From contig DASXFE010000149.1 in NCBI GenBank assembly GCA_036489765.1, forward strand, positions 1-64,000: a DNA stretch of 64,000 nucleotides. Reading direction: 5' to 3'. Source of the stretch: DATARH01 sp036489765 (GTDB lineage Bacteria; Pseudomonadota; Alphaproteobacteria; ATCC43930; CGMCC-115725). The position numbers and the translations under genes are program-made. Within the stretch, counting starts at the first letter, position 1; the number at the start of each line of letters is the position of its first letter. This document shows positions 34,452 to 43,564 of this stretch, piece by piece. The notes below the pieces were generated by a model. It did no database searches and was not told the origin of the DNA. It worked only from the letters and a program-made list of their open reading frames with translations.

Positions 34452-35831
34452 ATGTCTTACGCCACGACCGTAGCCGGCACGCGCTACGTCTTCCCCGACC
34501 TGAAGGCGCTGCTCGCCCGCGCAACGCCGCTCAGGTCGGGCGACATGCTGGCTGGCATCGCGGCCGCGGATGCGACCGAGCGAGTGGCGGCGCAGATGGT
34601 GCTGGCCGACCTGCCGCTCCGGCGGTTTCTCGACGAGGCGGTAATTCCTTGCGAGGACGACGAGGTTTCGCGGCTGATCGCCGACACCCATGACCCTGCC
34701 GCGTTCGCGCCCGTGGCCAGCCTTACGGTCGGCGGGTTCCGCGACTGGCTCCTCTCCGACGAGGCCGATCTTGCCGATCTCGCGCCGGGGCTGACGCCGG
34801 AGATGGTCGCCGCGGTGTCAAAGATCATGCGGCTGCAGGATTTGATCGCGGTCGCGGCGAAATGCCAGGTCACGACCCGCTTCTGCAACACGATCGGGTT
34901 GCCGGGCACGCTGTCGACGCGGCTGCAGCCAAACCATCCGGCGGATGATCTCCGCGGCATCGCGGCGTCGATCCTCGATGGGCTGATGTTGGCCTCGGGC
35001 GACGCCGTCATCGGGATCAACCCGGCGACCGACAGTCTCGACAAATACGTCGAGCTGACCCGGTTTCTCGACCAGCTCCGCGAGCGGCTCGGGCTTCCCG
35101 GCCAGTCGTGTGTGCTCGCCCATGTGACGACCGCGCTCGCGGCGATCGAGCGCGGCGCGCCCGTCGATCTTGTCTTTCAGTCGATCGCCGGCACCGAGGC
35201 GGCCAACCGCAATTTCGGCGTGAACCTCGCGATGCTGCGCGAGGCGCGGGAGGCGGCGCTCGCGCTCGGCCGCGGGACGATCGGCGCCAATGTCATGTAT
35301 TTCGAGACTGGGCAGGGCAGCGCTCTTTCGGCCGAGGCGCATCACGGTGTCGACCAGCAGACGCTGGAGGCGCGCGCCTATGCCGTCGCCCGCGCCTTCG
35401 ACCCGCTCTTGATCAATTCGGTCGTCGGCTTTATCGGTCCCGAATACCTCTTCGACGGCAAGCAGATCACCCGCGCCGGGCTCGAGGACCATTTCTGCGG
35501 CAAGCTGCTCGGCCTGCCGATGGGGGTCGATGTCTGCTACACGAACCACGCCGAGGCCGACCAGGACGACATGGACGGCCTGTTGACGCTGCTCGGCGTC
35601 GCCGGCTGCACCTACATCATGGGCGTCCCCGGCGCCGACGACGTGATGCTCGGCTACCAGTCGACCTCGTTCCACGATGCGCTCTACCTGCGGCGGGCCT
35701 TGGGCAAACGCCCGGCGCCCGAATTCGAGGAATGGCTGGCGCGGGTGGGCCTGACCGACGGAAAGGGGACGCCCACGAGCGGATCGTCGCTGCCGGCGCT
35801 GATGCGCCCGGTCCTCGAGGCGTTGCCGTGA
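34452..35831 (+). CDS. eutB: Ethanolamine ammonia-lyase large subunit
   Basis: 459 residues, usual length. EutB carries the TIM-barrel active site where adenosylcobalamin starts radical deamination of ethanolamine to acetaldehyde and ammonia. Recognisable stretches are TRFCNTIGLPGTLSTRLQPN, NPATDSLDKYVELTRFLD, YFETGQGSALSAEAHHG and INSVVGFIGPEYLFDGKQI. It overlaps eutC by four bases (GTGA). No other eut genes (shell, reactivase, permease) are adjacent, so ethanolamine is probably used as a nitrogen source without a microcompartment. Confidence 0.95.
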   Translation: MSYATTVAGTRYVFPDLKALLARATPLRSGDMLAGIAAADATERVAAQMVLADLPLRRFLDEAVIPCEDDEVSRLIADTHDPAAFAPVASLTVGGFRDWLLSDEADLADLAPGLTPEMVAAVSKIMRLQDLIAVAAKCQVTTRFCNTIGLPGTLSTRLQPNHPADDLRGIAASILDGLMLASGDAVIGINPATDSLDKYVELTRFLDQLRERLGLPGQSCVLAHVTTALAAIERGAPVDLVFQSIAGTEAANRNFGVNLAMLREAREAALALGRGTIGANVMYFETGQGSALSAEAHHGVDQQTLEARAYAVARAFDPLLINSVVGFIGPEYLFDGKQITRAGLEDHFCGKLLGLPMGVDVCYTNHAEADQDDMDGLLTLLGVAGCTYIMGVPGADDVMLGYQSTSFHDALYLRRALGKRPAPEFEEWLARVGLTDGKGTPTSGSSLPALMRPVLEALP

Positions 35832-36547
35832 CTGGAGCGCCCGCCGCCCGCCTCACCGACCTGCGCCACGCGACCCCCGCCCGCATCGCGCTCGGCCGTG
35901 CCGGTGTCGCGATACCAACCGCGGCGCAACTCGATTTCCAGCGGGCCCATGCGCTCGCCCGCGATGCGGTCTATGCCGCGCTCGATGTCGACCGGATCGC
36001 GGCTGGGCTCGCCGGCCTTGGGATGGAACCGCTCCACCTTGCCTCGCTTGCCGGCGACCGGGCGACCTATCTCCGCCGTCCCGATCTCGGGCGCAGGCTC
36101 GACGACGCCTCCCGCAAGGCCCTGAACAGCCGATGCGCCGACATCGCCTTCGTCGTCGCCGACGGGCTCAGCGCGACGGCGGTCAACCGCCATGCCGTGC
36201 CGCTCCTCCGTGCGCTCGCGCCGAGCCTCGGGCCGGTCGCGATCGTCACCGGCGGGCGGGTGGCGATCGGCGACGAGATCGGCGGGCTCCTCGGCGCCGA
36301 CCTCGTCGCGGTGCTGATCGGCGAGCGCCCGGGGCTCAGCGCGGCCGATTCACTCGGCGTCTACGTTACCTGGCAGCCGGCGCCGGGCGCGGTCGATGCG
36401 GCGCGCAACTGCCTCTCGAACATCCGGCCGGAGGGGATGCCGGTCGTCGAGGCCGCGGCCGCGCTTGCGGCGCTCTTCGACGCCGCCCGGCGGCACCGGA
36501 TGACCGGTGTCGGATTGAGCCAGCGCCTGGCGATCGAGGGTGAATAG
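35828..36547 (+). CDS. eutC: Ethanolamine ammonia-lyase small subunit
   Basis: 239 residues. EutC binds the corrin part of adenosylcobalamin and completes the lyase. Motifs include DLRHATPARIALGRAGV, FQRAHALARDAVY, DIAFVVADGLSATAVNRHA and ARNCLSNIRPEGMP. A GTG start overlaps the eutB stop, so the two subunits are made together. The last 198 bases are also read on the opposite strand as the tail of a cyclase gene. Confidence 0.94.
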   Translation: MTGAPAARLTDLRHATPARIALGRAGVAIPTAAQLDFQRAHALARDAVYAALDVDRIAAGLAGLGMEPLHLASLAGDRATYLRRPDLGRRLDDASRKALNSRCADIAFVVADGLSATAVNRHAVPLLRALAPSLGPVAIVTGGRVAIGDEIGGLLGADLVAVLIGERPGLSAADSLGVYVTWQPAPGAVDAARNCLSNIRPEGMPVVEAAAALAALFDAARRHRMTGVGLSQRLAIEGE

Positions 36548-37726
36548 CTCCTGCGGGCGCTCGACGCCGCGCAGCGCGTAGCGCCCGACCGAGACCGCCG
36601 CGTCGCCGCCGAGCGCGGCCCGGAAAGCGTGCGACATCAAGACGTTGCGGTCGGCGGAGCCGCACATGCCGGCGATGCGGCTCGCCTCGTTGACCGCCGG
36701 TCCGATCACCGTGAAGTCGAGGCGGTCGCGGCTGCCGATATTGCCGTAGAACACCTCGCCGATATGGAGGCCGATATAGACATCGGTCGTTGGCAGCCTC
36801 TCCGCGTCGCGCCGCGCGTTGAGGGTGGAGAGGCGCCGGCGCAGCGCGGTCTCGGCGGCGATCGCGCGGGCGCAGGCGGGGCCCGGCTCGTCATAGGGAA
36901 AGATTGCCAGCGTGCCGTCGCCGATCAGTTTCAGCACATCGCCGCCCGCTTCGTGGATCGACGAGATGACCGCCTCGGCGTAATCGTTGAGGAGCGCGAT
37001 GATGTTGCGCGGCGGGTTGGTGTCGGTGATCCGGGTAAATCCGCGCAGGTCGCTGAACCACAAGACGGCGTGGATGCGCTCCGCCGCGCCGCGCCCGATC
37101 CCGCCTCGGAGGACGCGCCGCCCGGGGTCCCGGCCGAGATAGGTTTCGACGAGGGTGGCGGCGATGCGGGCGAGCGAGGCGGCCTTGACCGCGAGCGCCA
37201 GCGCCGGCATCAGCCCCTCGATCGCGGCGACGTGCTCCTCGGCGAACCCGCCGGGCCGGTCGGTGAGCCAATAGGAATAGACGCAATCCATCTCGCCCAT
37301 CGCGCCGCTGCCGGCAAAGCGGTTGATGAGGGCGAGATACTCGGTCATCCCCTGGGCGGCGAAATTGTCGACCATGCGGAATTCGGCCGGCTCGCCGACG
37401 CGGAGGGGTACCCTGAGCCGCGACCCGCCGGTCTTCAGCAAATGGTAGTGCGTGCTCGCCTGCCAGTTCTCGGCCGCCGTACCGGTGTCGGTCGGACCGT
37501 ATTCGATCGTCTCCACCTCGTCGCCGCTGCCCCGGCTCCAGCGAAACGCCCGCCCCTCATGGATCGGATGCAGCGTGTCGACGATCACCGCCGCCCGCGC
37601 CACCGGAAGCCCCGCCTCAAGCGCCCGCCGGCAAAACCCCTCCAGCAACACCGCCTCGCTCTTCCCCGCGAGCCCGGCCGCGGTGATCCAATCGGCGATG
37701 GCGGATCGGGTGACGCCGGCCATCAA
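36350..37726 (-). CDS. Class III adenylate/guanylate cyclase
   Basis: 458 residues. The N-terminal 190 residues are an uncharacterised, possibly GAF-like sensory region. The catalytic domain follows: WFSDLRGFTRITDT holds the first metal aspartate, KLIGDGTLAIFPYD the second, and YIGLHIGEVFYGNIGS the family GxxxGxxxxGxxG-like region. No membrane segment is evident, so it is cytoplasmic. The last 65 residues (after LRGVERPQELFTLDRQ) are Arg/Pro-rich and lie antisense to the end of eutC; they look like read-through after loss of an earlier stop. Confidence 0.87.
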   Translation of the reverse strand: MMAGVTRSAIADWITAAGLAGKSEAVLLEGFCRRALEAGLPVARAAVIVDTLHPIHEGRAFRWSRGSGDEVETIEYGPTDTGTAAENWQASTHYHLLKTGGSRLRVPLRVGEPAEFRMVDNFAAQGMTEYLALINRFAGSGAMGEMDCVYSYWLTDRPGGFAEEHVAAIEGLMPALALAVKAASLARIAATLVETYLGRDPGRRVLRGGIGRGAAERIHAVLWFSDLRGFTRITDTNPPRNIIALLNDYAEAVISSIHEAGGDVLKLIGDGTLAIFPYDEPGPACARAIAAETALRRRLSTLNARRDAERLPTTDVYIGLHIGEVFYGNIGSRDRLDFTVIGPAVNEASRIAGMCGSADRNVLMSHAFRAALGGDAAVSVGRYALRGVERPQELFTLDRQALAQSDTGHPVPPGGVEERRKRGRGLDDRHPLRPDVREAVARRIDRARRRLPGNVDAE

Positions 37727-38097
37727 ACGAGATCCAGTTGAAAAATATCAGGGGTTATCTTGTTGAATCGAAACAAGTCTTTTCCCCAAAACAGGAGGGT
37801 AACAGGGCCTGTTATGGAAACGGCGCAACACGCCGTCTGATTGGGCAGCCTAGCCCCTCATCGTGGCTTTTTTTGGAGTCGTCATCGCGTCAGTACCTCG
37901 GTTTGAGTGTCTGGTTGCGGCACCGCCGATTGAGGTACCGATGCACGTCGGCTCTCGCTCCTCGCGATCATGGTCAAACAGGGGACCGGGTGGACTCCCC
38001 CGATCGATTAAGTTAACACGGGGAAGTTGCCTCCAATCGTTAATCAAAATACTTGTCGGAGTAGGGCGCGCGATATCTGATTCCGGGAGACGGCCAC
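37727..38097 (+). other. AT-richer gene-free region upstream of the GH17 gene
   Basis: 370 bases between divergent genes and clearly richer in A and T than the surroundings (for example TTGAAAAATATCAGGGGTTATCTTG near 37740, split here only as a description, and TTAATCAAAATACTTG near 38041). No ORF looks real. An eight-codon open frame near 37813 is too short to support. A promoter for the GH17 gene is expected here, but I cannot place -35 and -10 boxes with confidence. Confidence 0.4.
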
Positions 38098-39996
38098 ATG
38101 ACGGAAACGACTCCGCTCCGCATCGTCGATTATGGTCCCTACACGCAATCGGACCAAGCTCCCGGCGACCCCGGCGGCTTCACTCCACCGCCCCTTTCGC
38201 AAATGGAAGAACAAATCGATTTCATCGCAGACAAGGATTTTGCGAACGCTGTTCGACTATACACATTTGACGATCAGCAGGGTTCATTAATCAATTATGC
38301 CATTCAGCAAGATGGATTAAATGTAATTCCTTCCGTTTATCTTACAAATCCGAACAGCTCTCCCACTGACAAGACACCTGCGAGTTGGTCCACCATCACC
38401 AGCAATCCGACAGTAATGTCCGAGCTGAACAACTGTGTGAGCGAGCTGGAGAGCCTGCCGGCCAGCGATTTCTCAAAGATACCGTTCATCGTTATCGGAA
38501 ACGAAGCAATCTCCCAGGTGGGCGGCTGGAGCGACTCCGACATAGAAATGGCGATTCAGTATGTTAAAGATCAGTTGGCGCAGACCTTGCCCCAATCAAT
38601 AGTCTCCCAATTGCAGTTTACCACCGCAGAAACGTACGAGGGTCAATATATCAACTTAAACGGCGATAGTTCGTTTAATCCCAATGATGCGCGGTCCTAT
38701 ACGGCGACGAATATGGGTTTGAATTCCAATATAAATGTTATATTTGCGAATGTTTATGGATATTGGGATGGGATTTCGGTCGACCAGGCGGCGGCTCATG
38801 TTGACGAAATCTATCAAGAACTTAAAACTCTTTACCCGAACAAGCAGATCGTTATCAGCGAGACGGGTTGGCCTTCCGCCGGACCAACGCAGCAGTCAGC
38901 CGTAGCAAGCCTGTCCAACGAACAAACATTCTGGCAAGATTTTCTTCCTATCGCGAACCAGCAGAATATTTCGTTTGGGGCCTTCGAGGCCTACGATGAG
39001 CCGAACAAGAATACCAACGGCTCCGACCCCGCCGCAAATGTTGAGAACAATTGGGGCCTGATTGAGGCGAACAGCGGCCCGACTTACACCAGCAGCACCT
39101 TCAAGACCGCGATAACCAGTATCATGCCACCGCCGCCGGCCGACTTTTACAACGACAACACGTCGGCGATCGCGATCCAGAACACCGACGGCCAGATGTA
39201 CTTACTGCAAGAGGCAGGTGCTGGCGGCAATGTCGGAAATTACGGGTCGGCTTGGCACTTTGTCGGGGATGACAGCTTCTTCTCCGACGGCAACCCCGAC
39301 ATCCTGCTGCAGAACACCAGCGGGCAGATGTACCTGCTCGACATGCAAGGGAACGATGTGGTCGGGGGCGGGAATGTCGGCAATTACGGGTCGGACTGGA
39401 ACGCCGTTGCCACAGGTGGCTTCTTCAGCGACGGCGACCAGGGGATCGCGCTGCAGAACACGGACGGCCAGATCTATCTCCTGGACCTGCAGGGGAGCGA
39501 TGTCGTCGGCGGCGACAATATCGGCAATTACGGCAGCGACTGGCATGTCAAGGCGACGGGCGACTTCTTCGGCGACGACCACACCGATCTGGTGCTGCAG
39601 AATACCGGTGGCGACATCTATCTGTTCGATGTCCAGAACAGCGTCGTTCAGGGCGGCAATATCGGAAATTTCGGGTCGGACTGGCAGGTCGTCGGGGCCG
39701 GCAAGTTCCTCAGCGACGGCAACACGGACCTGGTGCTGCAGAATACCGACGGCCAGATCGGGCTCCTCGATGTACAGGGCAGCACGGTCGTCGGGTTTAC
39801 CGATGTCGGCAATTTCGGGGCGTCGTGGCAAGTCAAGCAAGTCGGGGATTTCTTCGGCGACGGGCATTCCGGGATCGCGCTGCAAAACACCAGCGGCCAG
39901 ATCTACCTGGAGGAACTGAACGGCGGCACGATCAGCCAAAGCGCCAACCTCGGCAATTACGGCGCCAGTTGGCATTTGCCGATGCTGCCGGGATAA
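38098..39996 (+). CDS. GH17-like beta-1,3-glucanase domain with FG-GAP/VCBS-type repeats
   Basis: 632 residues. Residues about 5-345 match glycoside hydrolase family 17: the nucleophile signature IVISETGWPSAG has its glutamate at 255, and the acid/base glutamate is at 136 in VIGNEAIS. Residues about 350-632 hold six repeats of about 48 residues, each with (F)F(S/G)DG-x(3)-(I/L)x-LQNT-x-GQ-x-YL and NxGNYGSDW, a beta-propeller-type module. No Sec signal is present, so export, if any, would be by a type I or other route. The hydrolase half is visibly less GC-rich than the repeat half, suggesting fusion of a transferred domain to a native repeat module. Confidence 0.85.
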   Translation: MTETTPLRIVDYGPYTQSDQAPGDPGGFTPPPLSQMEEQIDFIADKDFANAVRLYTFDDQQGSLINYAIQQDGLNVIPSVYLTNPNSSPTDKTPASWSTITSNPTVMSELNNCVSELESLPASDFSKIPFIVIGNEAISQVGGWSDSDIEMAIQYVKDQLAQTLPQSIVSQLQFTTAETYEGQYINLNGDSSFNPNDARSYTATNMGLNSNINVIFANVYGYWDGISVDQAAAHVDEIYQELKTLYPNKQIVISETGWPSAGPTQQSAVASLSNEQTFWQDFLPIANQQNISFGAFEAYDEPNKNTNGSDPAANVENNWGLIEANSGPTYTSSTFKTAITSIMPPPPADFYNDNTSAIAIQNTDGQMYLLQEAGAGGNVGNYGSAWHFVGDDSFFSDGNPDILLQNTSGQMYLLDMQGNDVVGGGNVGNYGSDWNAVATGGFFSDGDQGIALQNTDGQIYLLDLQGSDVVGGDNIGNYGSDWHVKATGDFFGDDHTDLVLQNTGGDIYLFDVQNSVVQGGNIGNFGSDWQVVGAGKFLSDGNTDLVLQNTDGQIGLLDVQGSTVVGFTDVGNFGASWQVKQVGDFFGDGHSGIALQNTSGQIYLEELNGGTISQSANLGNYGASWHLPMLPG

Positions 39997-40084
39997 ACCC
40001 CGGCGTACGGGCGATCTCGCGCCCGCCGCCTACGTGGCTACCGAGCCGCATCCCGGCCTGCCGCTGGGAAACGGAAATGGAAAG

Positions 40085-42451
40085 TCATCCGCATTTCGAA
40101 TAGTCGCAGCTTGTGCATTGGTCGCAGTTTTCGAGGCGGATGAGGGCCGCTTCGCCGCATTTGGGGCATTGGCGGAGGCCGGGGGCGGCGAGGGCACCCT
40201 GGGCGGGTTCGGCGGCGAGGGCGACGACTTGCGGCTCGCGGTGATGGGCGGGGGCGTGTTTGGGCGGAAGGAAGCCGATCTCGATCATGTGCTGCTCGAG
40301 GACGTCGCCGATCGCGGCGAGGATCGAGGGGACGTAGCGGCCGCCCATCCAGGCACCGCCGCGCGGGTCGAAGATCGCCTTCATCTCCTCGACGACAAAC
40401 GACACGTCGCCGCCGCGTCGGAACACCGCGCTGATCATGCGGGTAAGGGCAACGGTCCAGGCGTAATGCTCCATGTTCTTCGAGTTGATGAAGATCTCGA
40501 AGGGGCGTCGCCTGCCGTCCTGCACGATGTCGTTGATCGTGATGTAGAGCGCGTGCTCGCTTTCCGGCCAGTTGATCTTGTAGGTCTGTCCGGGCAGCGC
40601 CTCGGGCCGCGACAGCGGCTGGGTCATGTAGACGACGCCGCCCGCTTCGTAGACATCGGCCGGGCGCGCGGCGGCGACCGTTGCCGGGGCAGGGGCCGGG
40701 AGCGGCAACTCGGCCTGGCTCGGCTTTGGTTTCGCGGCGGGCGCGGCCGTAGGCAGCGCCTCTAGCACCGAGCCCGTGATGTCGTTCGGGCGATAGGTGG
40801 TGCAGCCCTTGCAGCCGAGCGCGTAGGCGCGGGCGTAGACATCCTTGAACCGCTCGAACGGAATGTCGGCCGGCACGTTGATCGTTTTTGAGATCGAGCT
40901 GTCGACGTGCCGCTGCACCGCGGCCTGCATGACGAGGTGGTCGTCCGGCGACAACATCTGCGCGTCGACGAAGTACTCCGGCAGCGGCGCGCCGTCGCCG
41001 TGGAGGCGGCGGAAGGCGCGGTAGGTGTGGTCGCTGACCTCCTCCTCGCGTCGGCTGCCGTCCGGCATCAAGACGCTGCGGGTGTAGCGAAAGCTGAACA
41101 CCGGCTCGATGCCCGACGACACGTTGTCGGCAAAGAGCGAAATCGTGCCGGTCGGCGCGATCGAGGTCAGGTGCGAGTTTCGCATGCCTTTCTCGGCGAT
41201 CTGCGCCCGCGTCTCGGCGTCGAGCCTCGAGACCGTCGCCCCGGCGAGGTATTTGTCGCGGTCGAAGAGCGGGAACGGACCTTTCTCCGCGGCGAGCGAG
41301 GCGGACGCCCGATAGGCCTCGCGCTCGATGACCCCCGCCCATTCCTCGACCGCCGCGACCGCCTGCGGCGAGCCGTAGCGCAGCCCGCACAGGATGAGCG
41401 CATCCGCAACCCCGGTGATCCCAAGCCCGATGCGCCGCTTGTCGCGCGCCTCCTTCTCCTGCTCCGGCAACGGAAAGCGTGAGGCATCGACCACATTGTC
41501 CATCATCCGCACCGCCACCGGCACCACCGCCGCCAGCCGCTCGATGCTGAGCCGCGCTTCGGGGGTGAAGGGGTGCTCGACAAACCGCGCCAGATTCATA
41601 GAGCCGAGCAGACAGGCGCCGTACGGGGGCAACGGCTGTTCGCCGCATGGATTAGTAGCCGATATCGTTTCATTATAATACAGGTTGTTCAATGAATTAA
41701 TTCGGTCGATGAAAATGACCCCGGGCTCGGCGTAGGCGTAGGTGGCCCGCATGATCTTGTCCCACAGCTCGCGGGCGGGGAGGGCCTTGTGAACCGTACC
41801 GTCGAAGACGAGCTGCCAGGGCGCGTCGGCCTCGACCGCTTTCATAAAGGCGTCGGTGACGAGGACCGAGAGATTGAACATGCGCAGGCGGCCCGGCTCG
41901 CGCTTCGCCTCGATAAAGGCCTCGATGTCGGGGTGGTCGCAGGCCAATGTCGCCATCATCGCGCCGCGGCGATACCCGGCCGACATGATCGTGCGGCACA
42001 TCGCGTCCCACACGTCCATGAAGCTGAGCGGCCCCGACGACTCGGCGCCGACGCCCTTCACATAGGCGCCGCGCGGTCTGAGGGTCGAGAAATCGTAGCC
42101 GACGCCGCCGCCCTGCTGCATCGTCAGCGCCGCCTCGCGCAGGTGGGCGAAGATGCCCGAGAGCGAGTCCGGTATCGCGCCCATCACAAAGCAATTGAAG
42201 AGCGTCACGTCGCGCGCCGACCCCGCGCCGGCGACGACCCGCCCGGCCGGCAGAAATTGGAAATCGTCGAGCGCGGCGGCGAATTTCCCTTCCCACTCGG
42301 CGCGAATCTCGGCGCGTTCGGGCTCGGCCAGCGCCTTGGCGATTCGACGCCAGGTATCCTCGATCGTCTTGTCGACCGGCTCGCCGTTCGGCGCGCGCAG
42401 CCGGTATTTCATGTCCCAGATCTGCTGCGAGATCGAGGCGACGATGGCCAT
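40085..42451 (-). CDS. nrdJ: Adenosylcobalamin-dependent (class II) ribonucleotide reductase
   Basis: 788 residues. It reduces ribonucleotides using an AdoCbl radical and needs no oxygen. Visible are LFNCFVMGAIPDSLSG and QQGGGVGYDFSTLRPRGA, the active-site NPCGEQPLPPYGACLLGSMN, and SIAPTGTISLFADNVSSGIE. The C-terminus has the redox cysteines CPKCGEAAL and CDQCTSCDYSKCG. The ATG at 42451 (MAIVASISQQIWD) was chosen over a TTG at 42472. About 60 bases encoding RINSLNNLYYNETISAT are strikingly AT-rich within this GC-rich gene. Confidence 0.95.
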   Translation of the reverse strand: MAIVASISQQIWDMKYRLRAPNGEPVDKTIEDTWRRIAKALAEPERAEIRAEWEGKFAAALDDFQFLPAGRVVAGAGSARDVTLFNCFVMGAIPDSLSGIFAHLREAALTMQQGGGVGYDFSTLRPRGAYVKGVGAESSGPLSFMDVWDAMCRTIMSAGYRRGAMMATLACDHPDIEAFIEAKREPGRLRMFNLSVLVTDAFMKAVEADAPWQLVFDGTVHKALPARELWDKIMRATYAYAEPGVIFIDRINSLNNLYYNETISATNPCGEQPLPPYGACLLGSMNLARFVEHPFTPEARLSIERLAAVVPVAVRMMDNVVDASRFPLPEQEKEARDKRRIGLGITGVADALILCGLRYGSPQAVAAVEEWAGVIEREAYRASASLAAEKGPFPLFDRDKYLAGATVSRLDAETRAQIAEKGMRNSHLTSIAPTGTISLFADNVSSGIEPVFSFRYTRSVLMPDGSRREEEVSDHTYRAFRRLHGDGAPLPEYFVDAQMLSPDDHLVMQAAVQRHVDSSISKTINVPADIPFERFKDVYARAYALGCKGCTTYRPNDITGSVLEALPTAAPAAKPKPSQAELPLPAPAPATVAAARPADVYEAGGVVYMTQPLSRPEALPGQTYKINWPESEHALYITINDIVQDGRRRPFEIFINSKNMEHYAWTVALTRMISAVFRRGGDVSFVVEEMKAIFDPRGGAWMGGRYVPSILAAIGDVLEQHMIEIGFLPPKHAPAHHREPQVVALAAEPAQGALAAPGLRQCPKCGEAALIRLENCDQCTSCDYSKCG

Positions 42452-42734
42452 CGGCGGGGATCCTTTTGGCAACGCCTAACCCCCAAATGTAGCACCTTTG
42501 TTCTCGAATTGCCACCCGATGATGGGTTTCCCAAGACTTTTGCCGAGGTCGGCCCGTATTGCGGCGCTGGTCTTGCCAGACCCGTCGAGCATGGCGAAAC
42601 TCATGGCGGCCGGAGGAAGGATGGGGTGCGGCAGGAGAGCACTGGAAGTCGCGCTACCGCCGACTTATTTCACCGCGGGAACCCTTCGGGCATAACAAAG
42701 GTTAATTGCAGCAGTCGGGTCTGGGGTGGAGGTT

Positions 42735-42836
42735 GTGGTGCTTAAGATTTGCGGTCGCGTCGCGATGGTGGCGCTTGGCACGCTGCTCTATGTTCTGGTC
42801 GGCGTGGCGATCGCGAGCGCGAGCGCCGGCAGCTAG
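42735..42836 (+). CDS. Possible small single-helix membrane protein
   Basis: A 33-codon ORF starting with consecutive GTG codons (42735 or 42738), a few bases after GGAGG. The product is a basic N-terminus (VVLKICGRVAM) followed by one hydrophobic helix, LGTLLYVLVGVAIASASAGS. It is too short for ordinary gene calling. It converges with plsC, overlapping by four bases. The good ribosome site and membrane helix support it; no homologue is known to me. Confidence 0.4.
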   Translation: MVLKICGRVAMVALGTLLYVLVGVAIASASAGS

Positions 42837-43564
42837 CTTCCTTCGGCGACGAGGCGGGTAGTCGCGGTTTCGATGCGGGCTTCCATCTCTGCCATCACCG
42901 TGCGGCGGGGCTGGCCGGGCGGGATCGCCGGCAGGAATTCGAGGATGATCCGGCCGGGCCGCTTGGTGAAGGAGCGGCGGCCCCAGTAAAGGCCCGAATT
43001 GACCGCGGCCGGCACCAGGGGCAGGCCGAGCGCTTGGTAGAGCGCGGCGACACCCGGCTGATAGGCCGGGCCGTGTTCGCCGGGCGCGGTGCGGGTGCCC
43101 TGCGGAAAGATCACGATCTTGCGGTCCCGCGCCACCTGCGCCTTTGCCTGGGCGACCATGTCCTTGAGCGCCGACGCGCCGCCTTTGCGGTCGACAAAGA
43201 TCGAGCCGGCGCGCGACGCATACCAGCCGTAAAGCGGCACCAGCTTCAGCTCGCGCTTGATGACGACGGCCGGGTCGCCGAGCAGCACCGGCATGATCAG
43301 GGTGTCCCAGGCCGATTGATGCTTCATGGCGATCAGGCACGGGCCGGGCGGCAGGTTTTCCCACCCGCGTACCTCATGGCCGAGCCCGATGATCCAGCGC
43401 AGCCAGGCGAGCGACCAGCGCGACCAGGTCCGTCCGAACCCCATCGACCAGCGCCACGGCGTCACCGCGAACGGCACCCCGAATATCGCCATCATCCCCG
43501 TGCCGCCGAAAAACACGAGGTTGAAGAGGATGGCGCGGAGTTTGTGTCCCAGGGGCCGGCTCAT
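42833..43564 (-). CDS. plsC: 1-acyl-glycerol-3-phosphate acyltransferase
   Basis: A 243-residue membrane-associated acyltransferase that makes phosphatidic acid. The catalytic HxxxxD is HQSAWD at residues 82-87, and the glycerophosphate-binding motif reads FPQGTR, with RAGSIFVDR between them. The ATG overlaps the ydcF stop codon (ATGA). It is the last gene of ftsE-ftsX-ydcF-plsC, an order I remember in alphaproteobacteria. Confidence 0.93.
   Translation of the reverse strand: MSRPLGHKLRAILFNLVFFGGTGMMAIFGVPFAVTPWRWSMGFGRTWSRWSLAWLRWIIGLGHEVRGWENLPPGPCLIAMKHQSAWDTLIMPVLLGDPAVVIKRELKLVPLYGWYASRAGSIFVDRKGGASALKDMVAQAKAQVARDRKIVIFPQGTRTAPGEHGPAYQPGVAALYQALGLPLVPAAVNSGLYWGRRSFTKRPGRIILEFLPAIPPGQPRRTVMAEMEARIETATTRLVAEGS

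Noticed and set aside
37863..38270. A 135-residue plus-strand ORF before and into the GH17 gene
   Set aside because: No ribosome site, no motif, and it runs into the certain GH17 gene in another frame.
42452..42734. Cobalamin riboswitch before nrdJ
   Set aside because: I looked for the conserved B12-box and the GCCACTG core on the nrdJ strand and found neither; no covariance search was possible.
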